A stretch of DNA of 64,000 bases from G958295935 sp965224235 (GTDB lineage Bacteria > Chloroflexota > Dehalococcoidia > Lucifugimonadales > Lucifugimonadaceae). The stretch covers positions 2,139,762 through 2,203,761 of the forward strand of contig CBDCYP010000002.1 in NCBI GenBank assembly GCA_965224235.1, written 5' to 3'. The first letter of the stretch is position 1. Each line of letters begins with the position of its first letter. Positions 1 to 8,831 of this stretch are shown here, in pieces. Under the pieces are notes generated by a model, which worked only from the letters and a program-made list of their open reading frames with translations, did not search any database and was not told the origin of the DNA. Made by a program: the position numbers and the translations under genes.

Positions 1-41
1 GCGGCGTGGCGAATGTCCGGTGCGCGCATCCTGAACTACCC

Positions 42-512
42 TCATCCTTCCTGAGAACACGAAGTTATGTGTTCTCGATACCAGGCATATTGCCGACCCT
101 GTCCGACCACATGTGCCAGTGGGCGCCGAACGACAACACCGGCATCGCGAAGGCCCTTCTCCAAGCCGTATTCGACGTAAAGTTTGCCCGCGTGAATCTC
201 AATGGTCTTTCCATCCAACTCCGGGATCTCTGTCGCCAAGTCATTCAACACTCGTAGCGACCACTCACGACGCTCAGTGGCGCGGAGGTCGGCCAAAGAC
301 AGGTCATATGGCTCAATGCATGTGCCGGGGGCTAGGAGCCCGTGTTCGGCGCTAAGAATGTACCAGGGACAGCCATGCAACTCCGCATATGACATCCGAT
401 ACTGCCAAAGTGTTGAGGTGTAGACGTCTCGGGCCGGGCCAGCCCGATGGCGCTTACGCTTGACGCAGCCGACGAGAATAAAGTCAACCAACTCGCAGGT
501 ATGATTCACCAT
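42..512 (-). CDS. DUF6884 family protein
   Basis: A 156-residue soluble protein. The N-terminal FILVGCVKRKRH stretch, the central YILSAEHGLL and the following EPYDLSL motif match my knowledge of the DUF6884 family, small cytoplasmic proteins of unknown biochemical role often met near mobile or accessory genes. There is no signal peptide or membrane segment, and the length is usual for a stand-alone family member. No co-directional neighbour follows within the window, so context gives no function. The first ATG at 512 was taken, but a start a few codons later, just before the hydrophobic strand, cannot be excluded. Confidence 0.75.
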   Translation of the reverse strand: MVNHTCELVDFILVGCVKRKRHRAGPARDVYTSTLWQYRMSYAELHGCPWYILSAEHGLLAPGTCIEPYDLSLADLRATERREWSLRVLNDLATEIPELDGKTIEIHAGKLYVEYGLEKGLRDAGVVVRRPLAHVVGQGRQYAWYREHITSCSQEG

Positions 513-674
513 CGAGTGCTACCGCCTCCAATTCTGTGCTCCTATAGGACAGGGAATCCACGGGTAAAAAGTGTCAACTCCGACCCGCCAATCTCCTGGC
601 GAAGCTATCCGATCAACACTGACCTGAACCGCCAGCCTGAACCTGAGCACGAAGGTTCCTGATTTTATCCAGTC

Positions 675-748
675 TGGTTGAGTTTGGGAGACCCAAGCTC
701 CCGACCCCATGCTCCCAAAGCAGGGGCGCTTCCGCTGCGCCACGCCCT
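675..748 (-). pseudogene. Degenerate tRNA-Pro(UGG)-like sequence
   Basis: On the minus strand the D-arm (GCGC, loop, GCGC), an anticodon arm with loop TTTGGGA (anticodon TGG), a 5-bp T-stem (GGGAG/CTCCC) and a terminal CCA appear in tRNA order and spacing. The anticodon stem has one mismatch, the T-loop reads CTTGGGT instead of a TTC-type loop, and the 5' AAGGGCG cannot pair with the 3' AAACTCA. It therefore looks like a decayed or chimeric tRNA-Pro rather than a working gene. Confidence 0.5.
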
Positions 749-910
749 TTCGATTTTATACACGTGGTGGGCTAGCGCAGGGCCAAGTTCGGTTCGTTTA
801 GTCGCAGGGGCCAAACGAAGAGGGACAGACCTTCATGCCTAATATCGCATTAATCACCGCAACTGTGGAAGTCTCAGTGGCAGTATCAATCGCGGCCTGC
901 GGCACCTTCC

Positions 911-1321
911 TCAACGTGCCGTCGACTCGGCTCCTCTCTTGGCCCGTCTCCATGCAAGAAACATCAGGACGGTACAAATGCCGATCAAGATCAAGCCCAG
1001 ATAGTAGGTCACTGCAAACAGCGAGGTCGGGTCGATAAAGACTAGGCCTAACAACATCGGTACAGACAGTGCCAAGAGCGCCAACGAAGTTCTCACTGCA
1101 ACTTTAGCGAGGCCCGCCCCCACAAACAGAAAGATGGATACCAGGAGGGCGAATGCGCCAGCTACCTGCACATCTTCAGACGTGGTGCCCTCATCGTCTG
1201 TCTCCACCTCAAACGACTCCTCAACACTTATGGCCACAGATCCGAACAGATAAGCCGAACACCCACCCAAAAATAGAAAAGTCGCAGCTATCAACCCGAG
1301 TATCAGCACGGTAGTTCTCAT
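911..1321 (-). CDS. Small four-helix membrane protein, unknown function
   Basis: A 136-residue protein with about four hydrophobic segments: residues 4-28, 53-70, 78-95 and 102-122. An acidic loop containing ETDDEGTTSEDV lies between the first two. The first segment has a Cys (LFLGGCSAYL) that resembles a lipobox, but the following helices make an integral inner-membrane protein more likely. It ends with a short basic tail (RRAKRG). I do not recognise the family. It stands alone, divergent from the MFS genes downstream. Confidence 0.55.
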   Translation of the reverse strand: MRTTVLILGLIAATFLFLGGCSAYLFGSVAISVEESFEVETDDEGTTSEDVQVAGAFALLVSIFLFVGAGLAKVAVRTSLALLALSVPMLLGLVFIDPTSLFAVTYYLGLILIGICTVLMFLAWRRAKRGAESTAR

Positions 1322-1726
1322 TTTGCGAGCCTACAACTTCAAAAGAACCATATGAGATCGCCGATTTCGAAATGACGGGGATTAGGCACGTAGCGTAATC
1401 CAGCCAATGCTCATTGGCAATGTTGTGCTCTTGACGAGAAGGCGCGGCTGGACGTTGCTCAAATCGTTGCCAAAACACAACTGAAAACTTCTTGAATTAC
1501 GGAATTCGTAGGCGGATAATTTAGTTCTCGGGTGTCCAGGGGTGCTGGTGGGTCTGACGCCGGGTGTTCCCGGCGAGCCCACGGACAGCTTCGGCGCCCA
1601 TAGAGTCCAGAGACGGCCACCCTCACCGGACCAACCACAACTGCAGACGCCCCGCCGAACAGGCGACCAGTCCGCGCCCTCCGCAGAGATAACCCACTCG
1701 GGGTTATCAGGTCTGGCCAGTTCCGC
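1322..1726. other. Intergenic leader repeated before the second MFS gene
   Basis: No convincing gene lies here. Positions 1449-1489 are identical to 3010-3050, and the similarity continues with substitutions into the first MFS gene. The reading frame of the MFS gene is open back only to a TAG at 1601. The matching frame before the second copy stays open much further. Confidence 0.6.
1498..1510. promoter_or_regulatory. Operator-like imperfect palindrome before first MFS gene
   Basis: TACGGAATTCGTA is the counterpart of the perfect 13-bp palindrome at 3059-3071 before the second MFS copy, with one changed base. Its duplication with the gene suggests a regulator site, but no regulator gene is adjacent. 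Confidence 0.3.
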
Positions 1727-2914
1727 ATGTACTGGTTGGCCGGCTTCCTTGGTTTCACCGCGTACTCCATGCAGATGCTGACCAGGGGTTGGCTCATGGA
1801 GCAGTTGACCGGCTCTCCGTTCCTGGTAGCTCTGGTCCCGGCCGGCATGATGCTGCCCATGTTGTTCCTGTCATTATTCGGCGGAGTCCTCGCCGACAGG
1901 CTGGACATACGAAAAGTAGTCGTCGCGTCGGACATTTCAACCTTTGCGGGCTATGTAATAGTTACTTTGCTGGCTGTGTTCGAGGTTCTGGCGCCGTGGC
2001 AATTGATAGCCATCTCGATCTGGAACGGAGTCGGACTGGCGCTGGCCATGCCCGCCCGGCAATTGCTTGTCAATGGACTCGTGCGTCGAGACCAACTGCG
2101 GACAGCCGTCGGGTTGTCGATAACTACGTACAGCGCCGCCCAGATCGTGGGCGCACCGCTAGCCGGAGTCCTGATCGCCGGAGCGGGTCCCGAATGGGCG
2201 CTCGGCGCAAGCGCTTTCATGATGTTGCCGGCCATTCTTTTGTACAGCGGTATCCGTCGGCCGAGACGACGACCAGCAACGGACCGTCGCCTGCCATTGA
2301 CGACCACCCTCAGGATCGGCCTGGCTTTCACGTTCGCGTCACCGGCGCTGAGAACCATGATGATCGGCGCGTTGATAGTCACGTTCACCATGGGACCGTT
2401 TGAGGCGCTTATGCCGATATTCGCGGCGGATGTGCTCAACGTTGGACCGACCGCTCTGGGCAACCTCGTGCTTGCCGCCGGAGTCGGCTCACTCGCGGGC
2501 TCTCTGGGAGTCGTGACGTTCGGCCCTGGATTTGACCAGAGAAAGATCGCCATCGCTTCTGGGCTTATAACCGCATTGACGGTTACCGGCTTTGCCGCAT
2601 CATCCTGGTTTCCGGTTTCGATCGTACTCGCCGCTCTCGCGGCGATGGCGATGACGGCGTTCATGGTCAACAACTTGACCGGCATTCATGTGGAAGCTCC
2701 GGACGCCATGCGGGGACGAGTTCTCAGCCTCCGTTTTCTCGTGGTTGGATCGCAGCCGGTGGGCGGCCTGTTGGTAGGAGCGCTTGCGGAGATATACGGA
2801 GCGCAGATCGCCGTGGCTGCATTGGCTCTCGCCGGGGCGGGCCTGCTGCTCGGCGTGCACCTGCTGAGGGCGCACGGTGAAAGGGGCGATTCGGCTGAAC
2901 CCGCGGGCGGCTGA
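1727..2914 (+). CDS. MFS transporter, first of a tandem pair
   Basis: A 395-residue integral membrane protein with about twelve hydrophobic helices. The N-terminal MYWLAGFLGFTAYSMQMLTRGWLMEQLTG pattern and the GGVLADRLDIRK loop after helix 2 (the MFS motif A region) place it with EntS/DHA3-like MFS exporters, which use the proton gradient to expel small molecules. The substrate is not predictable. ATG at 1727 is the only usable start, because a TAG at 1601 closes the frame and no other start codon lies between. MFS proteins of this group usually have 10-20 residues before this helix, so the N-terminus may have been shortened by a nonsense mutation. The next gene is a close tandem paralogue. 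Confidence 0.85.
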   Translation: MYWLAGFLGFTAYSMQMLTRGWLMEQLTGSPFLVALVPAGMMLPMLFLSLFGGVLADRLDIRKVVVASDISTFAGYVIVTLLAVFEVLAPWQLIAISIWNGVGLALAMPARQLLVNGLVRRDQLRTAVGLSITTYSAAQIVGAPLAGVLIAGAGPEWALGASAFMMLPAILLYSGIRRPRRRPATDRRLPLTTTLRIGLAFTFASPALRTMMIGALIVTFTMGPFEALMPIFAADVLNVGPTALGNLVLAAGVGSLAGSLGVVTFGPGFDQRKIAIASGLITALTVTGFAASSWFPVSIVLAALAAMAMTAFMVNNLTGIHVEAPDAMRGRVLSLRFLVVGSQPVGGLLVGALAEIYGAQIAVAALALAGAGLLLGVHLLRAHGERGDSAEPAGG

Positions 2915-3058
2915 ACTGGTGAATTGACGTAAGGCCGCATCGTCGGCAGTAACCCTCTACAGGGCAAGGCCTTTTCCCACCGGCGCGCGCTTCGGCGGGC
3001 AGGCAGGGTTGGACGTTGCTCAAATCGTTGCCAAAACACAACTGAAAACTGCTTGAGT

Positions 3059-3071
3059 TACGGAATCCGTA
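3059..3071. promoter_or_regulatory. Palindrome TACGGAATCCGTA before second MFS gene
   Basis: A perfect 13-bp palindrome around a central base, located in the duplicated leader shortly before the longest possible start of the MFS gene. It may be an operator. This is inference from symmetry and from conservation between the two copies only. Confidence 0.35.
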
Positions 3072-3080
3072 GGCGGATAC

Positions 3081-4469
3081 TTGAATACGTGGAGCATTGA
3101 TGGGTCTGGCGCCGGGGGATCCCGGCGAGCCCGAGACAAGCGTCTCCGCCTCAGGATCTCCAACACGGCTGACGTCACCGGACCCACCAAAACGACCGCC
3201 GCCGCGCCGCGGACCGGTCGCCCCGTACGCGCCGTTCGCAGAGACCACCCGCTCGGGGTTATCAGATCTGGCCAGTTCCGCATGTACTGGACGGCCGGAT
3301 TCCTCACTTTCACCGCCTTCTCCATGCAGATGCTGACCAGAGGTTGGCTCATGGAGCAGTTGACCGGCTCTCCGTTCCTCGTCGCGTTGGTCGTGGCTGG
3401 CATGATGCTGCCCATGCTGTTCCTGTCGTTGTTCGGCGGAGTGCTTGCCGACAGGCTGGACAGACGAAAGATAATCGTCGCGGCGGACATCTCGACGTTT
3501 GCGGGTTTCGTGGTTGTGACTTTGTTGGCTGTGTTCGACATTCTGGCGCCGTGGCATTTGATAGTTATTTCGTTCTGGAACGGCACCGGATTTGCGTTGG
3601 CCATGCCCGCCCGGCAGACGCTCGTCGGCGGGCTCGTGCACAGGGAGCAACTGAGGACCGCCGTTGGTCTGTCGATGACCACGTACAGCACGGCCCAGAT
3701 CGTCGGCGCTTCAATCGCCGGATTCCTGATAGCCAATACGGGCTCCGAATGGGCGCTGGCCGCCAGCACCGCCATGATATTGCCGGCCATCATCTCGTAC
3801 AGCGCTCTGCATCGGCCGAGGGGCCTGTCCCCAGCGAACCGTCGTGTGCCGATGATGACCACCCTGAAGTCCGGCCTGGCTTTCACATTTGCGTCGCCTG
3901 CGCTGAGAACCATGATGATCGGCGCGTTGATAGTCACGTTCACCATGGGTCCGTTTCAGGCGCTCATGCCAATATTCGCGTCGAAAGTGCTCGACGTTGG
4001 ACCAGCCGCCCTGGGCAACCTCGTCCTCGCCGCCGGATGCGGCTCACTCGTCGGTTCGTTGGCTGTGGTTGCGTTTGGCGCCAGGTTCGACCAGAGAAAG
4101 ATCGCCATCGCTTCGGGCCTTATCGCCGCATTGACGCTGACCTGTTTCGCGGCGTCATCCTGGTTTCCGATTTCGATCGTGCTGATCACTCTCACTTCGA
4201 CGGCGATGACCGCGTTCATGGTCAACAATATGACCGGGGTTCAAATGGAGGTTCCGGACTCTATGAGGGGACGAGTGCTCAGCCTGAGATTTCTCGTGAT
4301 CGGAATGCAGCCGGTGGGTGGCTTGCTGGTCGGAGCTCTGGCGGAGGTATACGGGGCACAGGTCGCAGTGGCTGCGTTCGCTCTCGCCGGGGCGGCCATG
4401 TTGCTCGGCGTTCACCTGCTGAGGACGCTCCACGAAAGGCGCGAGTCGCGCGAATCGGCTGGCGGCTAA
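3081..4469 (+). CDS. MFS transporter, second of a tandem pair
   Basis: A close paralogue of the preceding transporter, with the same helix pattern and the motif-A-like GGVLADRLDRRK loop. It belongs to the EntS/DHA3-type MFS exporters; the substrate is unknown. The frame is open from an ATG at 3081, giving 462 residues with an unusual Arg/Pro-rich extension of about 67 residues. The position equivalent to the start of the first copy is ATG 3282 (FRMYWTAGFL), and much of the extension may be untranslated. A nuclease-like gene starts 9 bp after the stop, suggesting co-transcription. The pair arose by tandem duplication of about 1.5 kb including the leader. Confidence 0.85.
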   Translation: MNTWSIDGSGAGGSRRARDKRLRLRISNTADVTGPTKTTAAAPRTGRPVRAVRRDHPLGVIRSGQFRMYWTAGFLTFTAFSMQMLTRGWLMEQLTGSPFLVALVVAGMMLPMLFLSLFGGVLADRLDRRKIIVAADISTFAGFVVVTLLAVFDILAPWHLIVISFWNGTGFALAMPARQTLVGGLVHREQLRTAVGLSMTTYSTAQIVGASIAGFLIANTGSEWALAASTAMILPAIISYSALHRPRGLSPANRRVPMMTTLKSGLAFTFASPALRTMMIGALIVTFTMGPFQALMPIFASKVLDVGPAALGNLVLAAGCGSLVGSLAVVAFGARFDQRKIAIASGLIAALTLTCFAASSWFPISIVLITLTSTAMTAFMVNNMTGVQMEVPDSMRGRVLSLRFLVIGMQPVGGLLVGALAEVYGAQVAVAAFALAGAAMLLGVHLLRTLHERRESRESAGG

Positions 4470-4478
4470 ACTAGCAGG

Positions 4479-5702
4479 GTGGCGCCCCATCACCTTGTTG
4501 CTGACCTCCATCTCCACTCCCGCTATTCGTTAGCGACCAGCCGGTCTCTCGATCTCCTCGCGCTTGTCAACGGGGGCCGCGAAAAGGGCATCGACCTGCT
4601 CGCTGCGCCGGACTTTACGCATCCGGCGTGGCTGGCCGCAATGCGCAGCCGGCTAACGGAATGCGAGGAGGGTGTATACACGGCGTATGGCGCCAGATTC
4701 GTTCTCGCCACTGAGGTGTCGTGCATCTGGCGGCAGGACGACAAGAGCCGCCGAGTCCACCTTCTGATCTGGGCGCCCGGTTTCGGCGCCGTCGATTACA
4801 TAAACAGTCGCCTCGCCAAGGTCCAGAACCTGTCCTCCGACGGGCGGCCCATGCTGAAGATGTCTGCGAGGGACGTGGCGCGGACTGTGTGGGACGCCGA
4901 CGAACGGTGCGTTGTTATCCCGGCCCACGTGTGGACTCCCTGGTACGGCATGTACGGCTCGAAGTCGGGCTTCGACTCGGCCGAAGAATGTTTTGGAGAC
5001 GCCGCGGACCGCATCTCAGCCATAGAGACCGGCCTATCGAGCGACCCCGCAATGAACTGGAGAGTGCCGGACGTTGATTCGCGCTCAATCGTGTCTTTTT
5101 CCGACGCCCATTCACCGCGAAACATGGGCAGGGAATTAACCGTATTTCGCGCGCAGCCAAGCTTCCCGTCGCTAGCAGCCGCGGTTCGTAACGAGGACAT
5201 AATCGAGACGGTCGAGTTTCACCCGGGACACGGGAAGTATCACCTCGACGGCCATCGAAAATGCGGGGTTCGATTCGAACCGGCCGGCGAGGATCCGACC
5301 AATTCCATATGCACGGTCTGCGGCAAGCGGCTCACGCTCGGAGTGCTAAACCGGGTTAACGAATTGGCGACGCGATCTGACGCCGCGAATCTGGTTGATC
5401 ATGGATCGATCAAGCGCCCGGACCATCGGCCGCCATTTCGGTCGCTCGTTCCGCTCAGGGAGCTATTGGCGTTCAGCTTTTCAGTAGGTCCCGGCACGAA
5501 GACGGTGGACCGGCATTACGAAGCGCTCGTCGCCGAATTCGCCGGTGAGCTAAACGTCCTCACGTCGGCGCCGCCTGCAGACCTCGACCGCATCTCCGGG
5601 CCTCGCCTCGCCCAGTCCGTATTGGCCGTTCGAGAAGGCCGGGTCGACATCGATCCCGGCTACGACGGTGTCTACGGGACGGTAACCCCCGTGATTGACT
5701 GA
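4479..5702 (+). CDS. Endonuclease Q-like PHP-domain protein
   Basis: A 407-residue protein with a PHP metal-binding motif at the very N-terminus (DLHLHSRYS, about residue 9). This is followed by TEVSCIWRQ, SDGRPMLKMSARD, IPAHVWTPWYGMYGSKSGF, ETGLSSDPAMNWR and SFSDAHSP blocks. Near residue 255 comes a Cys4-like cluster (HRKCG ... CTVCGKRLTLGVL). This order matches archaeal EndoQ, which cuts 5' of deaminated or abasic bases in DNA. It is usually described in Thermococcales and scattered bacteria, with a length near 400. The GTG start at 4479 lies 9 bp after the MFS stop, implying the same transcript. Activity is inferred from family resemblance. Confidence 0.85.
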   Translation: MAPHHLVADLHLHSRYSLATSRSLDLLALVNGGREKGIDLLAAPDFTHPAWLAAMRSRLTECEEGVYTAYGARFVLATEVSCIWRQDDKSRRVHLLIWAPGFGAVDYINSRLAKVQNLSSDGRPMLKMSARDVARTVWDADERCVVIPAHVWTPWYGMYGSKSGFDSAEECFGDAADRISAIETGLSSDPAMNWRVPDVDSRSIVSFSDAHSPRNMGRELTVFRAQPSFPSLAAAVRNEDIIETVEFHPGHGKYHLDGHRKCGVRFEPAGEDPTNSICTVCGKRLTLGVLNRVNELATRSDAANLVDHGSIKRPDHRPPFRSLVPLRELLAFSFSVGPGTKTVDRHYEALVAEFAGELNVLTSAPPADLDRISGPRLAQSVLAVREGRVDIDPGYDGVYGTVTPVID

Positions 5703-7025
5703 CCAACCGATGGCCACGAGGAAAATTCACCGGTGTAATGGAGGGTTGCTACCCACCCTCTGCCGACAATATCAATCAGATGCTCGTGTCACCCGGCACA
5801 CCCATATGGAACGCAGATTCTGCGACCACGTGATGCGGGGCGCGGGTGAATTGAACCAGGTACGCACATATATCATGGACAATCCCGGGAAATGATCTGA
5901 GGGTGCCGAAAACCCTGCCAGTTGACGAGGCAGAAGGCGGGTTTGAAGAGCCTGTTTCATAAGTCGCGCCGCTTGACCCGTACTATGCAGGACGGTCAGT
6001 GTTCCCGCGAAATGAGACCTTTGCATAACTGATCGTGTGAAGGCATAGCCGCAAGATTCGACACGTTGTTCAATCGTGAATCCCCGCCCCGGGATTCCGG
6101 CTCCGAGGCCGGAATGGCGGTTTGGCGGGCTCTCACCCCGGCCCTCTCCCGCGGGAAAGGGGGTTACGCGCAGGTCCCCGATCGGGGTTGGGGACGACGA
6201 GTGTGGAGATTGTTGGCCTTCTCGCACACAGGCGCGGGAAGTCCACCCATACCCCTGTGTTCCGGCCTTCGCCGGAAAGACGATGCGGGCCTGGGACGGC
6301 GGATGTGAGCGGGCGCGTTGAAGCAACCCCGGTGGTGTTCCGGGGTTGCTTCGGTTGACAGTGTCTCTGTGGACGTAACCGTGACCGGCTGAAGCCGAGA
6401 GGCGGTTTGTTTGGAAGGAGGTTTTCCTCTGTTGTCTTCTTCCGGACCGTGTGACAAGCGCACGGTATGGCGGTAACTACCCGCCAGTTACAGACGGCCG
6501 TAAGGCCGCATGAGAAGACGATATTTCGGCTCTTCACCCGCGCCCCGGTTGAATTGGGCGCGTTCGGGCAATGAAACAGACGCGTTGCTTCCGGTTTTCG
6601 GCTTGTTCTCCGAGGCGAACTCCGGTCGCATCCCTGGGTCACACTCACGTGGGACCTTTAACGGGCCCCGGGCCACCAAGGCCAGGGTTGGCCGCCACGC
6701 CTACGTAGGCGGCATGTCAAAGTCGTTCCCTTCCCCAATCGGCTGCGCAGCCGGGGGCGTGGGAATCCGTGTTTCACCCGCGCCCTCCTTCCAAAGGCGG
6801 ACGCTTCCTTTCTCAGTTGCAACGGGCTTTAACACGAGGTGAGGTTTACCTCGACGCTGGCCAGAGTTGTCCCCCGTTACATTCCGATGGGGTTGGTTGG
6901 CATGGACATCGTTTATCGAAACGACTTATGTTGATATTAGAACGTGTGTTCTGGTTTGTAAATGAGGGTTTGGCACATGTCGTTTGGTTTGGGATTGAGG
7001 GGGGATGACCACCCGTACCCCTCTC

Positions 7026-7048
7026 CAGGGCGCCCGCACACCGACGCC
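7026..7048 (+). repeat. 23-bp direct repeat, copy 1
   Basis: Identical to 7128-7150. It contains the core GGCGCCCGCACACCGACGCC. Only two copies with an 79-bp gap and variable surroundings, so this is not an array. Confidence 0.6.
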
Positions 7049-7127
7049 CCCACGTCGTGTGCTTTGGGAACGGGATGTCGGATGTCGATGCGTGTGGACG
7101 GTGTCCGCTCGGGCCCCCGCACGTCCA

Positions 7128-7150
7128 CAGGGCGCCCGCACACCGACGCC
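7128..7150 (+). repeat. 23-bp direct repeat, copy 2
   Basis: Exact second copy of 7026-7048 inside the inverted-repeat-bounded element. Confidence 0.6.
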
Positions 7151-7874
7151 TCTACAATGGATTTGCAGGTCCCTCCGCGGAGTCACGCACAGGTCGCGCA
7201 GGGGGCAAGAGCGTGTTTCAGAAGTCTTTCGCACATTTTCGTGTCGACCGCCATGCGACGAGATTCCCGTTTTCACCGGAATGAGAAGATTGGAATACGG
7301 CGCCATACCTCACAACTCCGTCGAAAACCGGAGTCCAAACAATCGTGACCCCGGAGGTCCGAGGATCCTGAAACAGGCTCGTAAAACCCGCCACTACAGA
7401 AATGGCGGCACAGTCAATATGTGCCGCATCCGGAGATTGGCTAGCGCATGAAGATCACGTCTTTAAAGGCTGTATACCCTCGCTACCAGCATGTCCCGTC
7501 TTCCTGGCGCACACATTTGTGGCAAATCGTGGTGCGGGTCGAAACCGACGCGGGGGTAGTTGGATTTGGCTACGGCGGCGGCGGAGTAGCCGCGGTCGAG
7601 ATCGTCAACCGGCATATGGCCGAGCTTTCGACGGGCATGCGAATCGATTCCCCGGACGACATCGCTGCCGTCTGGGATCTTCTTTACGCTGCTTCCACGC
7701 CGTACGGGCGAAAAGGGGTCGCCATCATGGCGCTAAGTGGGGTCGACCTGGCGCTATGGGACGCGCTTGGGCGGGCTGAGTCCAGGCCGGTGAGGGACTT
7801 GATCGCAGGTCCAAGCCGGGATTCGGTCCCCGTGTATGCGACCGGCCCCGATTCCAACTGGTACGCCGACCTAG

Positions 7875-8016
7875 GGAATCTCTGAACAAGTGGCCGATGC
7901 GCTTGGCAGAGCGGAGGTTCCCCCCTCCTGAATCCTCCCCCTTTGGGGGAGGAGGCCAGAACCCTTCGACAAGCTCAGGGCGAACGGATTGGAACCCGGA
8001 GTTGTTCAGAGGTTCC
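7875..8016. mobile_element. MITE copy 1 (142 bp), TSD CTAG
   Basis: Terminal inverted repeats of about 15 bp (GGAAYCTCTGAACAA type) sit between direct CTAG duplications at 7871-7874 and 8017-8020. It encodes nothing. The YTAR 4-bp duplication is characteristic of IS5-group transposases, so such an enzyme probably mobilised it. It includes a fragment of the CCTTCGACAAGCTCAGGG intergenic motif. Confidence 0.85.
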
Positions 8017-8203
8017 CTAGGCATCACCGGCCAGAAAATATCCCATCGATGGACAGGCCGGGAATCAGACTACGACAGCGCAGTACAGCAGGTGGCCGGG
8101 GTGCGTCAAGCGCTCGGACCCGATGCGATCGTCATGATCGACGCCTACATGACGTGGTCATTCGACGTGTCGGTCGAGATGGCTCGGCGCCTGCACGACC
8201 TAA

Positions 8204-8345
8204 GGAACCTCTGAACAAGCCGCTGATGCGCTTGGCAGAGCGGAGGTTCCCCCCTCCTGAATCCTCCCACCGTGGGGGAGGAGGCCAGAACCCTTCGACA
8301 AGCTCAGGGCGAACGGATTGGAACCCGGAGTTGTTCAGAGGTTTC
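8204..8345. mobile_element. MITE copy 2 (142 bp), TSD CTAA
   Basis: The same length as copy 1 and nearly identical, flanked by CTAA at 8200-8203 and 8346-8349. It is the second insertion in the same enzyme gene, 187 bp downstream of the first. Confidence 0.85.
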
Positions 8346-8831
8346 CTAAGGGTGTATTGGTTCGAGGACGTCCTGACGCCGGACGATCTCGCAGAACATG
8401 CCGACTTGAGGGGTGAGGTGAGACCGACGCTCATAGCCGGTGGGGAACACGAATTCACCCATCACGGATTCCGCGAGATCGCGCGCGCCGACGCGATGGA
8501 TATATGGCAACCCGACATCACGTGGTGCGGCGGCATCACCGCCGGACTCCGAATCCTGGAACTCGCGAACGAAGCTGGTATTCCGGTTGTGCCCCATCGA
8601 GGAGGCGAGTCGTGGGGTCTGCACTTCATCGCCGGATCAGGCTGCTACCAACTCGCCGAGATGGTGATGGGTTCCAGGAACGACCAACGCGACGAGGTGT
8701 GGCTCGACGCTCCGCAGCCGGCAGCCGGACGCATGGAGTTGACGGACGCGCCGGGATTTGGCGTCCGGTTAAACGAGGCCATACTGTAAACGCGACTGTC
8801 GCCGCCGCCGTTGGGCGGCCTTCACTCCTCG

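Larger units (their letters stand above)
5936..7392. mobile_element. Non-coding 1.46-kb element with 24-bp inverted ends
   Basis: The left end 5936-5959 and the right end 7369-7392 are inverted copies matching at 22 of 24 positions, with the core GAGCCTGTTTCA. No ORF inside resembles a protein. The interior holds low-complexity GC-rich stretches and a 23-bp direct repeat. No clear target duplication flanks it. It may be a transposase-free element or the eroded remains of one. Confidence 0.5.
7448..8789 (+). pseudogene. Enolase-superfamily dehydratase split by two MITEs
   Basis: Three collinear pieces make one mandelate racemase/muconate lactonizing-type enzyme: 7448-7874, 8017-8203 and 8346-8789. 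Piece 1 has the N-terminal capping domain. Piece 2 holds the first metal-ligand strand (VMIDAYMTW). Piece 3 has WFEDVLTPDD, AGGEHE and a VPHRGGESW segment that carries the likely catalytic His. Each 142-bp insertion brings a stop within a few codons. Removing each insertion plus one 4-bp duplication restores a continuous frame of 350 codons (349 residues), a little short for the family. It resembles sugar-acid dehydratases such as L-rhamnonate dehydratase, but the substrate is unknown. As it stands the gene cannot make a full protein. Confidence 0.8.

Noticed and set aside
2724..3946. Two 308-codon open frames on the minus strand
   Set aside because: Both are antisense to the MFS genes and their leader; GC-rich third positions create long shadow frames.
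6066..7451. Several 80-170 codon frames in the inverted-repeat element
   Set aside because: Overlapping in all frames with Arg/Pro/Gly-rich composition and no conserved motif, typical of GC-rich non-coding repeats.
7989..8789. A continuous 266-codon frame through MITE copy 2
   Set aside because: It enters the C-terminal part of the dehydratase in frame, but its first half is in the wrong frame for the enzyme and is MITE sequence; it is a chance readthrough, not the native gene.
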